A DNA stretch of 64,000 bases from CAXMMR01 sp965198995 (GTDB lineage: Bacteria; Pseudomonadota; Alphaproteobacteria; Acetobacterales; Acetobacteraceae), in NCBI GenBank assembly GCA_965198995.1, contig CBDAQG010000001.1, forward strand, positions 248,001 to 312,000, in the 5' to 3' direction. Both the position numbers and the translations under genes were made by a program. The notes under the pieces are model-generated. The model saw nothing but the letters and a program-made list of their open reading frames with translations, made no database searches and had not been told where the DNA came from. Shown here piece after piece: positions 24,283 to 32,492 of the stretch. Positions within the stretch are counted from its first letter, which is position 1. Each line of letters opens with the position of its first letter.

Positions 24283-25728
24283 TCACACGGGATCTTTAAC
24301 CACTGTAACGATTGGTAATGTGCCATACAGGGCACGCATCGTCTGCGCCTCGCCGCCTTCCGGCCGACCCGGCCGGTTGCCGTCGTTCCAGGCGTAAACG
24401 TCGAGGTGGATCCAGCGCACGCCTTCAGCAATGAAACGCTGAAGAAACAACGCCGCCGTGATCGCGCCGGCCATCGGCTTGCTCGAGACGTTGCACAAAT
24501 CCGCGATCGGGCTGGCCAGCCATCCGGCATAGCTGCTCGCGAGCGGCAGGCGCCAGAGCGGGTCGCTCGCCGCCCCTCCGGCCGCCAGCAACGCCGCCGC
24601 GAGCTCGTCATCGTTGCTGAACAGCGCCGGCAGGTCAGGCCCGAGCGCCACCCGCGCCGCGCCGGTGAGCGTCGCTGCATCCACCAGCAGCGTCGGCTGC
24701 TCGTCTGACGCCTCGGCGAGCAGGTCGGCCAGCACCAGCCGCCCCTCCGCATCCGTGTTACCCACCTCGACGCTGAGGCCGCGCCGGGTGCGCAGCACGT
24801 CCGAGGGCCGCATCGCCTGGCCCGAGATGCTGTTCTCGACGCAGCCGACGCGCAGCACCAGGTGCAGCGGCAGGTCGGCCTGCATGATCATCCGGGCAAG
24901 GCCGAGCAGGATCGCCCCACCGCCCATGTCCTTCTTCATCCGCAGCATGCCGCTCGACGGCTTGATGTCGTAGCCGCCGGTGTCGAACACGACACCCTTG
25001 CCGCACAGGCTGATCAACGGCGCCTGGCCGTCCGCACCGCTGCCGGACCAGCGCAGCACCGCCACCACGGGTGCGCGCGCCGAGCCACGCCCAACGGCCT
25101 CGATCGCCGGGTAGGCTGCCGCCAGCGCCGCCCCCTCGATGCGCTCGACACCGGCGCCGAAGCGTCGCCCCACCAGCATGACCGCCTCGGCAAGCTCGCT
25201 CGGACCCAGCAGGTTGGCCGGCGTGTTGATCAGGTCACGCACCAGCCATGTCGCGCCAGCAGCCGAGATGGCGTCCCGCACCACCGAGGCGTCAGTGCCG
25301 GCCGTCGTCAGGCACGCCAGCGGCCGCGGCTCGCCCTCGGCTGCCGGCCAGGCCGCGTAGCGGTAGCTGCCAAGGCAGAAGCCGAGCACGCCGTCGGCCG
25401 CCGCATAATCGCCCGGCTCGAGCCGCCAACCCAACGCAGCCGGCAGGCCGGCGGGCAGCACGCCGAAGGCGTAGGGCCCGGCCTCTGTGCCAAGCCCAAG
25501 CACGGCGCCGGCAACCCCCTCGAGGCCAGGCAGCAGCCGCAGGTCGCCCGCCGCAGCCGCAAAACCGCCGACGCGCAGGAATGCCGCCTGGGCCGGAGCA
25601 AGCCGCGCGAGCAGGCGCTCGAGCCCATCTGGACGCACCAGGTGGACGGTCCGCGGGTCTGGATCATCCGACAGGCAGTCCAGGTCACGGTCGAACAGGC
25701 CTACCTCCGAATCGTTCGCCTTACGCAC
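24283..25728 (-). CDS. M17 leucyl-aminopeptidase-family protein
   Basis: A GTG start gives 481 residues. The C-terminal domain has the two-metal site and signature of M17: GKGVVFDTGGYDIKPSSGML with the metal Lys/Asp, KKDMGGGAILLG, and NTDAEGRLVLADLL with the metal Asp and Glu and the bicarbonate-binding Arg. The domain before it is the variable N-terminal macro-like fold. The enzyme removes N-terminal residues from peptides in the cytoplasm. The length is normal for the family. A GC-skewed ORF on the other strand is a shadow. Confidence 0.93.
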   Translation of the reverse strand: MRKANDSEVGLFDRDLDCLSDDPDPRTVHLVRPDGLERLLARLAPAQAAFLRVGGFAAAAGDLRLLPGLEGVAGAVLGLGTEAGPYAFGVLPAGLPAALGWRLEPGDYAAADGVLGFCLGSYRYAAWPAAEGEPRPLACLTTAGTDASVVRDAISAAGATWLVRDLINTPANLLGPSELAEAVMLVGRRFGAGVERIEGAALAAAYPAIEAVGRGSARAPVVAVLRWSGSGADGQAPLISLCGKGVVFDTGGYDIKPSSGMLRMKKDMGGGAILLGLARMIMQADLPLHLVLRVGCVENSISGQAMRPSDVLRTRRGLSVEVGNTDAEGRLVLADLLAEASDEQPTLLVDAATLTGAARVALGPDLPALFSNDDELAAALLAAGGAASDPLWRLPLASSYAGWLASPIADLCNVSSKPMAGAITAALFLQRFIAEGVRWIHLDVYAWNDGNRPGRPEGGEAQTMRALYGTLPIVTVVKDPV

Positions 25729-25854
25729 AGTGCATAATCATGCACTCGCACCCGGTCGGCGCAACCACCGCAACGAACAGTTTGTCCTTGGCCCCACCGT
25801 CGCGAGCCGACCGACTGCGCGTCACCGGCCATTGCCCGCGCAACGGCGTCAGCC

Positions 25855-26703
25855 TCAGGCGGCGTTGTGCGCGCTGTCGCCGCCGGTCACGTCGATCGCC
25901 GCACCGGTCACCATCCGGGCGTCGTCGGAGGCCAGGAACACATAGGCGTTGGCAACGTCCTCCGGCGCCACGAAGGGCACGCCGAGCGGCGTCTTCGTCG
26001 TCATCGCCTCGATCACCTGCGGCTCGAGCTCGCCCGCGGGCACCTTGCCCTTGCCCTCCAGCAGCGCCTGGCGATAGCGGCTGTCGTTACGGGTGAGCTC
26101 GGTGTCGATCAGCCCGGGGATCACCGCGTTGACGGTGATGCCGAACGGGCCGAACTCCAGCGCCGCCGACTTCATCAGCCCCAGCAGCCCCCACTTGCTG
26201 GCCGAGTAGGAGCTGCCGTTGCGCATGCCGTGCTGGCCCTGCGTCGAGCCGGTGATGATCACCCGGCCATGCGCATGCGTGCGCATCTCGGGCACAAAGG
26301 CGCGCAACGTGTTCGCCGTGCCGGTCAGGTTGACGTCGATCTGGTCCGACCAATCAGCGTCGCTCATGTCGAGCAGGGCGCAGAACGACTGGATGCCGGC
26401 GACCGCGACCAGAATGTCCAGACCTCCGGACAGGCTTGCTGCAATCTGGCGCAGCGCCGCCAGGTCACGGATGTCGGCCGTCTCCGCGCGCCAGCCGGCG
26501 CCCGCCCCCTCCACCAGCCGCCCGGTCTCCTCCAGGTCGGCGGCGAGCGGAAGCTTGTAGTGCTGCACCGTGCTGACCTGCGCGACGATGTCGATGCCGA
26601 GCACCGAGGCGCCCTCGCGCGCCAGGGCGACCGCCACCGCCCGCCCGATGCCGCGCGCCGCGCCGGTCACCACCGCCGACCGTCCCTCGAGCCTGCCCGC
26701 CAT
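25855..26703 (-). CDS. Short-chain dehydrogenase/reductase
   Basis: Start at 26703 gives 282 residues; the longer open frame upstream has no similarity. TGAARGIGRAVAVALAREGA is the nucleotide-binding Rossmann motif, NLTGTANTLRAF and GSTQGQHG follow, and YSASKWGLLGLMKSAALEFG is the YxxxK catalytic block. The protein is NAD(P)-dependent; SDR enzymes of this kind often act on alcohols or sugars. It is divergent from the carotenoid operon (240-base gap) but there is no evidence of a shared pathway. Confidence 0.9.
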   Translation of the reverse strand: MAGRLEGRSAVVTGAARGIGRAVAVALAREGASVLGIDIVAQVSTVQHYKLPLAADLEETGRLVEGAGAGWRAETADIRDLAALRQIAASLSGGLDILVAVAGIQSFCALLDMSDADWSDQIDVNLTGTANTLRAFVPEMRTHAHGRVIITGSTQGQHGMRNGSSYSASKWGLLGLMKSAALEFGPFGITVNAVIPGLIDTELTRNDSRYRQALLEGKGKVPAGELEPQVIEAMTTKTPLGVPFVAPEDVANAYVFLASDDARMVTGAAIDVTGGDSAHNAA

Positions 26704-26943
26704 CTGGTTCTTCCCTCGCCCACAGCCCGCGCCGATGCGCCGCCGCTGATGGCGGTCCGGGAACGCCGCTGCGGGGCCAGCGGTTTGTCCCGGCAACCAG
26801 GCGCGGGCACGCACACGGCATTGCCCGCTCGGCGGCGCGCCCCCTGGCAACGCGCGCGCCGCGCCCACATAGTCACTCGCCCGGACCGACCTCCGCCTCC
26901 GGGCCGATTGGAGTGACCCTGCCGTCATGTTGGTGTTGGCTGG

Positions 26944-28521
26944 ATGAGCAAGAGCATCGGCATCATTGGCGCCGGGCCGGGCGGGTTAGCGAGCGCAATG
27001 CTGCTCGCCCAGGCCGGCGCCAGGGTCACCCTGTATGAGCGTCAGGCCCAGGTCGGCGGCCGTTCGGCGACGCTGGACGCCGACAGCGCGGCCGGGACTT
27101 TCCACTTCGACAGCGGCCCCACCTTCTTCCTCTACCCGCGGGTGCTGACCGACATCTTCGCCGCCTGCGGCCTCGCGCTCGACCGCGAGATCGAGATGAC
27201 TCGGCTTGACCCGCAGTACAAGCTCACCTTCGAGACGCCGGAGGGGCAGCCGGACGGCTCGATCACCGCCTGGAGCAACGTCGAGCGCCTCGCCGCCGAG
27301 GTCGCCCGCTTCTCGCCGGCCGACGCCGCCGCCCTGCCGCGCTTCATGGCCGACAACCGCGCCAAGCTCGCCGCCTTCCGCCCGGTGCTCGAATCGGCCA
27401 TGCACGGCGTGCGCAGCCTGATGACCGGGCCGATGATCCGCAGCCTGCCGCTGCTCCGCCCGCACCGCACCGTCGATCAGGACCTCGGGACCTACTTCAA
27501 GGACCCGCGCGTCCGCCTCGCCTTCTCGTTCCAGTCGAAATATCTCGGCATGTCGCCGTTCCGCTGCCCGAGCCTGTTCACCATCCTCGCCTTCATGGAG
27601 TACGAGTACGGCGTCTACCACCCGCGCGGCGGCTGCGGCGCCCTGATGGCGATGATGGCGGATCGCGCGCGCGACCTCGGCGTCGACGTCCGCCTGGGCG
27701 AGCCCGTCGAGGCGGTCGAGTTCGCCGGCCGCCGCGCCACCGGCGTGCGCACCCGCTCCGGCCTCACCAGGCACGACGCCCTGGTGATCAACGCCGATTT
27801 CGCCGAGGCCATGCGCACCCTGGTGCCGGACTCGATCCGCCGCCGCTGGACCGACCGCAAGATCGGCGCCAAGAAGTTCTCCTGCTCGACCTTCATGCTC
27901 TATCTCGGCCTGGAGGGCGTCGACGAGGACATCCCCCACCACAGCATCTACCTGTCCGAGGATTACCGCCGGAACATCGCCGAGATCGAGGCCGGCGGCG
28001 CACCCTCCGACCCCTCCTTCTACGTCCAGAACGCCTCGATCACCGATGACAGCCTCGCCCCGCCCGGCCACTCGACGCTCTACATGCTGGTCCCGGTCGG
28101 CAACCGCCACGGCGACGGCGTGGACTGGACCGCCGAGCGCCCGCGCTACCGCCGCCTCGCCATCGACCGCCTGAGCCGCCTTGGCTTCCGCGACGTCGAG
28201 CGCCGCATCCGCACCGAGGTGATCCGCACCCCGCTGGACTGGGAAGGCGAACACGGCATCCATCGCGGCGCCACCTTCAACCTGGCGCATAATCTCACCC
28301 AGATGCTGCACAATCGCCCGCGCAACCGCTTCGAGGACCTCGACGGCGTCTACCTCGTCGGCGGCGGCACCCATCCGGGCAGCGGCCTGCCGGTCATCTT
28401 CGAATCCGCCCGCATCACCTCGCGCCTGGTCGTCGACGACCTCGGCATCTCGCCGCACTGGCAGGGCGGCTCGACGATGTCCGAACCCGATTACGTCCCA
28501 GCTCTGGCGGAAGCATCATGA
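26944..28521 (+). CDS. crtN: Dehydrosqualene/squalene desaturase (CrtN type)
   Basis: The 525-residue FAD enzyme begins with GIIGAGPGGLASAMLLAQAG (Rossmann), then QVGGRSATL and FDSGPTFFLYP. Its central and C-terminal blocks resemble CrtN of Staphylococcus more than C40 CrtI: KYLGMSPFRCPSLFTIL, EYGVYHPRGG, SCSTFMLYLGL, SEDYRRNIAEI, and the FAD end LVGGGTHPGSGLPVI. CrtN introduces double bases into C30 chains to give diaponeurosporene. It is the first gene of the operon; its stop overlaps the next start (ATGA). In this phylum the substrate may be squalene rather than dehydrosqualene. Confidence 0.85.
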   Translation: MSKSIGIIGAGPGGLASAMLLAQAGARVTLYERQAQVGGRSATLDADSAAGTFHFDSGPTFFLYPRVLTDIFAACGLALDREIEMTRLDPQYKLTFETPEGQPDGSITAWSNVERLAAEVARFSPADAAALPRFMADNRAKLAAFRPVLESAMHGVRSLMTGPMIRSLPLLRPHRTVDQDLGTYFKDPRVRLAFSFQSKYLGMSPFRCPSLFTILAFMEYEYGVYHPRGGCGALMAMMADRARDLGVDVRLGEPVEAVEFAGRRATGVRTRSGLTRHDALVINADFAEAMRTLVPDSIRRRWTDRKIGAKKFSCSTFMLYLGLEGVDEDIPHHSIYLSEDYRRNIAEIEAGGAPSDPSFYVQNASITDDSLAPPGHSTLYMLVPVGNRHGDGVDWTAERPRYRRLAIDRLSRLGFRDVERRIRTEVIRTPLDWEGEHGIHRGATFNLAHNLTQMLHNRPRNRFEDLDGVYLVGGGTHPGSGLPVIFESARITSRLVVDDLGISPHWQGGSTMSEPDYVPALAEAS

Positions 28522-30065
28522 ACGCGTTCTCGACTCTGCCCGTCGCCGTCGTCGGCGCCGGTCTCGGCGGCCTCGCCGCCGCCTGCACCCTGGCCGCCCG
28601 CGGCCACAAGGTAGTGCTGTTCGATAAGAACCCGTGGCTCGGCGGCAAGGCGGCGCCGCTGGAGCAGGACGGTTTCCGCTTCGACATGGGGCCAACCATC
28701 CTCACCGTGCCCTCCGTCCTCGCCCGCATCTTCGCCGAGGCCGGCGTCGACATGAACGACCGGCTCGACCTCAGGCGGCTCGACCCGCAATGGCGCTGCT
28801 TCTTCGAGGACGGTAGCACCCTCGACCTTACCGAGGACGTCCCCGCCATGGCGGCGCGGCTGGAGCAGTACGCGCCGGGCAATCAGGGCGGCTACGAGGC
28901 GTTCATCGCCCAGAGCAAGCACCTGCACGAGGTCAGCGAACGCTTCTTCTTCTGGCGTTCGGTCGAGGGCATCGGCGACACGATGGACCTCAAGAAGAAC
29001 ATGGACCTGGCGACGCTGAAGGACGTGCTCAGCCTGAAGATGGGCTCCACCGTGGCGCGTCAGATCCGCCGCCACACGCCCGACCCGCGGGTCGCCCAGA
29101 TGCTCGACCATTTCGTCCAGTATGTCGGCTCGTCTCCCTACGGCTCGCCAGCCGTGCTGTGCTCGATCGGACACATGCAGACCTCCGAGGGCATCTGGTA
29201 CCCGATGGGCGGCACCCGCGCGGTGCCGGTCGCCCTCGAGCAGCTCGCCGACGAACTCGGCGTCGTGCTGCGCCCCTCGACCGAGGTCACCCGCATCACC
29301 ACCGAAGGCGGCCACGCCAGCGGCGTCGTCACCGCCGCCGGCGAGCACGTCGCCTGCTCGGCCGTCGTCTCCAACATGGACGCCGTGCGCACCTACCGCG
29401 AATTGGTCGGCGGCGCGCCGGAGAAAAGCTTCGGCCGGCGCTGGAACAGCCGCAAGCCGGCCTGCTCGGGCGTCGTGCTCTATCTCGGCCTCAACCGCGC
29501 CTACGATCACCTGGCCCATCACGACTTCGTCTTCTCGCGCGATCCGGAGGAGGAGTTCGACTGGATCTACCGCCGCGGCGAGCCGGCGCCCGACCCGACC
29601 TGCTACATCGCCGCCACCACCCGCACCGACCCGGACACGGCGCCGGCTGGCGGCGAGGCGCTCTACATCCTCGTCCACACCCCTTACCTTCGCCCGCATC
29701 ACGACTGGTCGAAGATGCTGCCGGCCTACCGCCAGGTCATACTCGACAAGCTCAAGCGCACCGCCGGCATGCCCGATCTCGAGGAGCGCATCGTCTTCGA
29801 GCGGGTGTTGACGCCGCAGGACATCCACGACCGCTACCATGTGCTGAACGGCGCGATCTACGGCCTGGCCAGCCATGGCCGCTTCTTTGGCGCCTTCAAG
29901 CCCGGCAACCGCTCGCGCGACCTGCCCGGCCTCTATCTCGCCGGCGGCGCCGCCCATCCCGGCCCCGGGATGCCGATGGTGATGATGTCCGGCTGGATTG
30001 CCGCCAACGAGCTGCACCGCGACGTGACCAGCAACACGCCGCAGGAGGCGCGCCGCTCTGCCTGA
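28518..30065 (+). CDS. crtP: 4,4'-Diaponeurosporene oxygenase (CrtP/CrtNb type)
   Basis: The protein has 515 residues with VVGAGLGGLAAACTLAARGH and WLGGKAAPLEQDGFRFDMGP at the N-terminus. The similarity to staphylococcal CrtP is strong: FVQYVGSSPYGSPAVL, HMQTSEGIWYPMGG, LAHHDFVFS, ILDKLKRTAG, and the end block LAGGAAHPGPGMPMVMMSG. The enzyme oxidises the terminal methyl group of the C30 carotenoid to aldehyde or acid, the site later glycosylated. It overlaps crtN by four bases and precedes acyl- and glycosyltransferase genes. Confidence 0.85.
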   Translation: MNAFSTLPVAVVGAGLGGLAAACTLAARGHKVVLFDKNPWLGGKAAPLEQDGFRFDMGPTILTVPSVLARIFAEAGVDMNDRLDLRRLDPQWRCFFEDGSTLDLTEDVPAMAARLEQYAPGNQGGYEAFIAQSKHLHEVSERFFFWRSVEGIGDTMDLKKNMDLATLKDVLSLKMGSTVARQIRRHTPDPRVAQMLDHFVQYVGSSPYGSPAVLCSIGHMQTSEGIWYPMGGTRAVPVALEQLADELGVVLRPSTEVTRITTEGGHASGVVTAAGEHVACSAVVSNMDAVRTYRELVGGAPEKSFGRRWNSRKPACSGVVLYLGLNRAYDHLAHHDFVFSRDPEEEFDWIYRRGEPAPDPTCYIAATTRTDPDTAPAGGEALYILVHTPYLRPHHDWSKMLPAYRQVILDKLKRTAGMPDLEERIVFERVLTPQDIHDRYHVLNGAIYGLASHGRFFGAFKPGNRSRDLPGLYLAGGAAHPGPGMPMVMMSGWIAANELHRDVTSNTPQEARRSA

Positions 30066-30087
30066 CACGGCGGGGCCGTTCCCACCC

Positions 30088-30879
30088 ATGGCGCCGGCGG
30101 TCGACGACCCGCTGGCGAGCCGCTCGGCCGTCAGCCTCCGCCTGTTCAACCTCTATCTGACCTGGCTGTTCTACCGCCGGTTTGACGCGGTGCGGATCTC
30201 GCAGGGCGGCCTGCCGCGCCTCCCGCCGGGCCGTCCCGTCGTGATCTTCACCAATCACCCCTCCTGGTGGGACCCGGTGTTGTTCCTCCTGCTGAGCGAC
30301 CGGCTGCTGCCGCAGACCCGCGGCGTCGGCCCGATGGACGCCGCCGCCCTCGCCCGCTACGGCCTGCTGCGCCGCATGGGCATCTTCGGCATCGACCCGA
30401 ACACCCGGCGCGGCGCCGCCGACTTCCTGCGCATCAGCCTCACCACCCTGCAGGCCAACCCGGATGCCGCCCTCTGGGTCACCGCCGAGGGCCAGTTCAC
30501 CGACCCGCGCTGCCGCCCGATCCGGCTGCGCGCCGGCATCGCCCACCTCGCCCGCCGCCTGCCGGAAGCGGTGTTCATCCCCCTCGCCCTGGAGTACAGC
30601 TTCTGGAACGAGGCGCGACCGGAGGCGCTCGCCCGCTTCGGTGAGCCGCTCGAAGGCGGCGGCGGCACGGTCGCCGAATGGACCGACAGGCTGGAGGCCG
30701 CGCTGCACCGCACGATGGACGTCCTGGCAATCGAGAGCGCCACCCGCGACCCGGCGCTGTTCCACACATTGCTGGGCGGGCTGCGCGGCCTCGGCGGCAT
30801 CTACGACCTCGTTCGCCGCCTGCAGGCGCTGGCCGCAGGCCGGCGGTTTGATCCGAGCCATGAGCAAGATAGCAAGTAA
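30088..30879 (+). CDS. PlsC-type acyltransferase of the C30 carotenoid operon
   Basis: The product has 263 residues. NHPSWWDPVLFLLL is the catalytic HxxxxD motif of glycerolipid-type acyltransferases, WVTAEGQFTDPRCRPIRLRA holds the EGQ/F-type substrate motif, and VFIPLALEY matches block IV. In the staphyloxanthin pathway the fatty acid is added by CrtO, a different type of membrane protein; here a PlsC-type enzyme takes the position. It probably esterifies the sugar of the carotenoid. That role is inferred from position. Confidence 0.8.
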   Translation: MAPAVDDPLASRSAVSLRLFNLYLTWLFYRRFDAVRISQGGLPRLPPGRPVVIFTNHPSWWDPVLFLLLSDRLLPQTRGVGPMDAAALARYGLLRRMGIFGIDPNTRRGAADFLRISLTTLQANPDAALWVTAEGQFTDPRCRPIRLRAGIAHLARRLPEAVFIPLALEYSFWNEARPEALARFGEPLEGGGGTVAEWTDRLEAALHRTMDVLAIESATRDPALFHTLLGGLRGLGGIYDLVRRLQALAAGRRFDPSHEQDSK

Positions 30880-30985
30880 GGCCAGGGCTCTGCCCTGGAC
30901 CCGCCAAAGGCCGACGGCCTTTGGAAACCAATTACCGGGGTCTGGGGCCGCAGGCCCCAGCGGGTCCAGGGCAGAGCCCTGGGCT
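30880..30985. repeat. Type B multi-hairpin repeat with 20-bp inverted arms
   Basis: The outer arms GGGCTCTGCCCTGGACCCGC and its exact reverse complement enclose two inner stems, CCAAAGGCCG/CGGCCTTTGG and CTGGGGCC/GGCCCCAG. The element separates the acyltransferase and crtQ genes and ends at the TTG start of crtQ. It is the most complete type B copy in the window. Confidence 0.85.
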
Positions 30986-32070
30986 TGACTTACCTTTTGC
31001 TTCTTCTGGCGCTCGGCCCGTGCGCCCTGGCTCTGCTCAACCTCTGCCTCTATCGCACCCCCCAACCCGCGGCCGGCGAGCCCGCCATCTCCGTGCTGAT
31101 CCCGGCGCGCAACGAGGCCGACAACATCGCCGACGCCGTCGCCGCCATCCTGGCCAGCCGCGGCGTCGCGCTCGAGCTGGTCGTGCTCGACGACCACTCC
31201 ACCGACGCGACGCCGCAGATCCTCGCCGCCATCGCCGACCCGCGTCTGCGCGTCGCCACCGGCGCCCCCCTGCCGCCGGGCTGGTCCGGCAAGCAGCACG
31301 CCTGCGCCGGCCTCGCCCGCCTCGCCCGCCACGAGCTGATGGTGTTCGTCGACGCCGACGTCCGTCTCGCCCCGGACGCGCTCGCCCGCATGGCCGGCTT
31401 CATGCAGCGCCACGATGTCGGCCTCGCCTCCGGCTTCCCGCGCCAGATCACCCGCACCTGGTCCGAGCGGCTGCTGCTGCCGTTGATCCACTTCCTGCTG
31501 CTCGCCTTCCTGCCGATGGCGGCGATGCAGCGCTCCCCGGCGCCCGGCTTCGGCGCCGGCTGCGGCCAGCTCTTCATCGCCCGGCGGGACGATTACTGGC
31601 GCGCCGGCGGCCACGCGGCGATCCGCGCCTCCCTGCATGACGGCCTGACCCTGCCGCGCGCCTTCCGCCGGTCCGGCAGCATGACCGGCCTGTTCGACGC
31701 CAGCCGTTTTGCCACCTGCCGCATGTACCACAATGCCGGGCAAGTCTGGGAAGGCCTGACCAAGAACGCGACCGAGGGCATGGCGACCCTGCGCGCCCTG
31801 CCGATCTGGACGCTGATCCTGTTCGGCGGCCAGGTCCTGCCGGTGATCCTGCTCGTCCTGCGCCCATCGCCGGCAATCGCGCTTGCCGCGGCGGCGACGA
31901 TCGGGCTGCGGTTGATCCTCGCGGCCCGCTTCCGCCAGCCGCTCGCCTCCGCACTGCTGCACCCGCTCGGCATCCTGGCGCTGCTGGTGGTGCAGTGGTC
32001 CGCCCTGCTGCGCGCCGTGCGCGGCCGTCCGGCCACCTGGCGCGGCCGCGCCTATCCCGCACGCCCTTGA
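30985..32070 (+). CDS. crtQ: Diaponeurosporenoate glycosyltransferase (CrtQ type, GT2)
   Basis: A TTG start at the edge of a repeat gives 361 residues. After one N-terminal membrane helix comes the GT-A fold: SVLIPARNEADNIADAV, LVVLDDHSTDATP and the metal motif MVFVDADVRLAPDAL. GWSGKQHACAG, GQLFIARRDDYWRAGGHAAI and the end WRGRAYPA resemble staphylococcal CrtQ. Three more membrane helices lie at the C-terminus. It attaches glucose to the carotenoid carboxylate. The gene overlaps the DUF2141 gene by four bases. Confidence 0.85.
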   Translation: MTYLLLLLALGPCALALLNLCLYRTPQPAAGEPAISVLIPARNEADNIADAVAAILASRGVALELVVLDDHSTDATPQILAAIADPRLRVATGAPLPPGWSGKQHACAGLARLARHELMVFVDADVRLAPDALARMAGFMQRHDVGLASGFPRQITRTWSERLLLPLIHFLLLAFLPMAAMQRSPAPGFGAGCGQLFIARRDDYWRAGGHAAIRASLHDGLTLPRAFRRSGSMTGLFDASRFATCRMYHNAGQVWEGLTKNATEGMATLRALPIWTLILFGGQVLPVILLVLRPSPAIALAAAATIGLRLILAARFRQPLASALLHPLGILALLVVQWSALLRAVRGRPATWRGRAYPARP

Positions 32071-32492
32071 GGCGCACCCTCGCCGCCGCCCTGCTGCTGA
32101 TGGCCGCCGCCACGCCGCCAACCGCCCCCACGGCGAGCGTCACCGTGATCGTCCAGGGCGTGCACAGCGCCGGCGGCCACGTGCTGGTCGCGATCTGCCC
32201 GCGGGCGACGTTCCTGATGCCGCACTGCGCCTACAAGGGCCGCAGCCCGTCGCAGGTCGGCGACGTGCGCATCACCGTCTCCGGCATCCCGCCGGGCGTC
32301 TACGCCGCGCAAGCGTATCAGGACGAGGCGGATGTCGGCCACATCCGTCGCACCCTGCTCGGCGTGCCCAAGGACGGCCTCGGCTTCTCCAACGACGCGC
32401 GTATGATGTTCGGCCCGCCCCGTTTCAACGACGCCGCCTTCGCCGTCGGCCCGAACGGCGGCACCATCCACTTGCGACTGCGCTACTATTGA
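32067..32492 (+). CDS. Exported DUF2141 protein of the carotenoid operon
   Basis: TTG 32067 overlaps the crtQ stop. The product has 141 residues with a signal peptide (residues 1-20). GGHVLVAICPRATFL, ITVSGIPPGVYAAQAYQDEA and GLGFSNDARMMFGPPRFNDA match DUF2141, a beta-sandwich family of unknown function that often accompanies carotenoid genes. Two Cys may form a disulfide in the periplasm. Position suggests a role in handling the glycosyl ester in the envelope; this is a guess. Confidence 0.82.
   Translation: MRRTLAAALLLMAAATPPTAPTASVTVIVQGVHSAGGHVLVAICPRATFLMPHCAYKGRSPSQVGDVRITVSGIPPGVYAAQAYQDEADVGHIRRTLLGVPKDGLGFSNDARMMFGPPRFNDAAFAVGPNGGTIHLRLRYY

Noticed and set aside
26944..30065. C40 crtI-type phytoene desaturases
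   Set aside because: Internal blocks such as YVGSSPYGSPAVL and KYLGMSPFRCPSL match C30 CrtP and CrtN better, and crtQ and acyltransferase genes follow.
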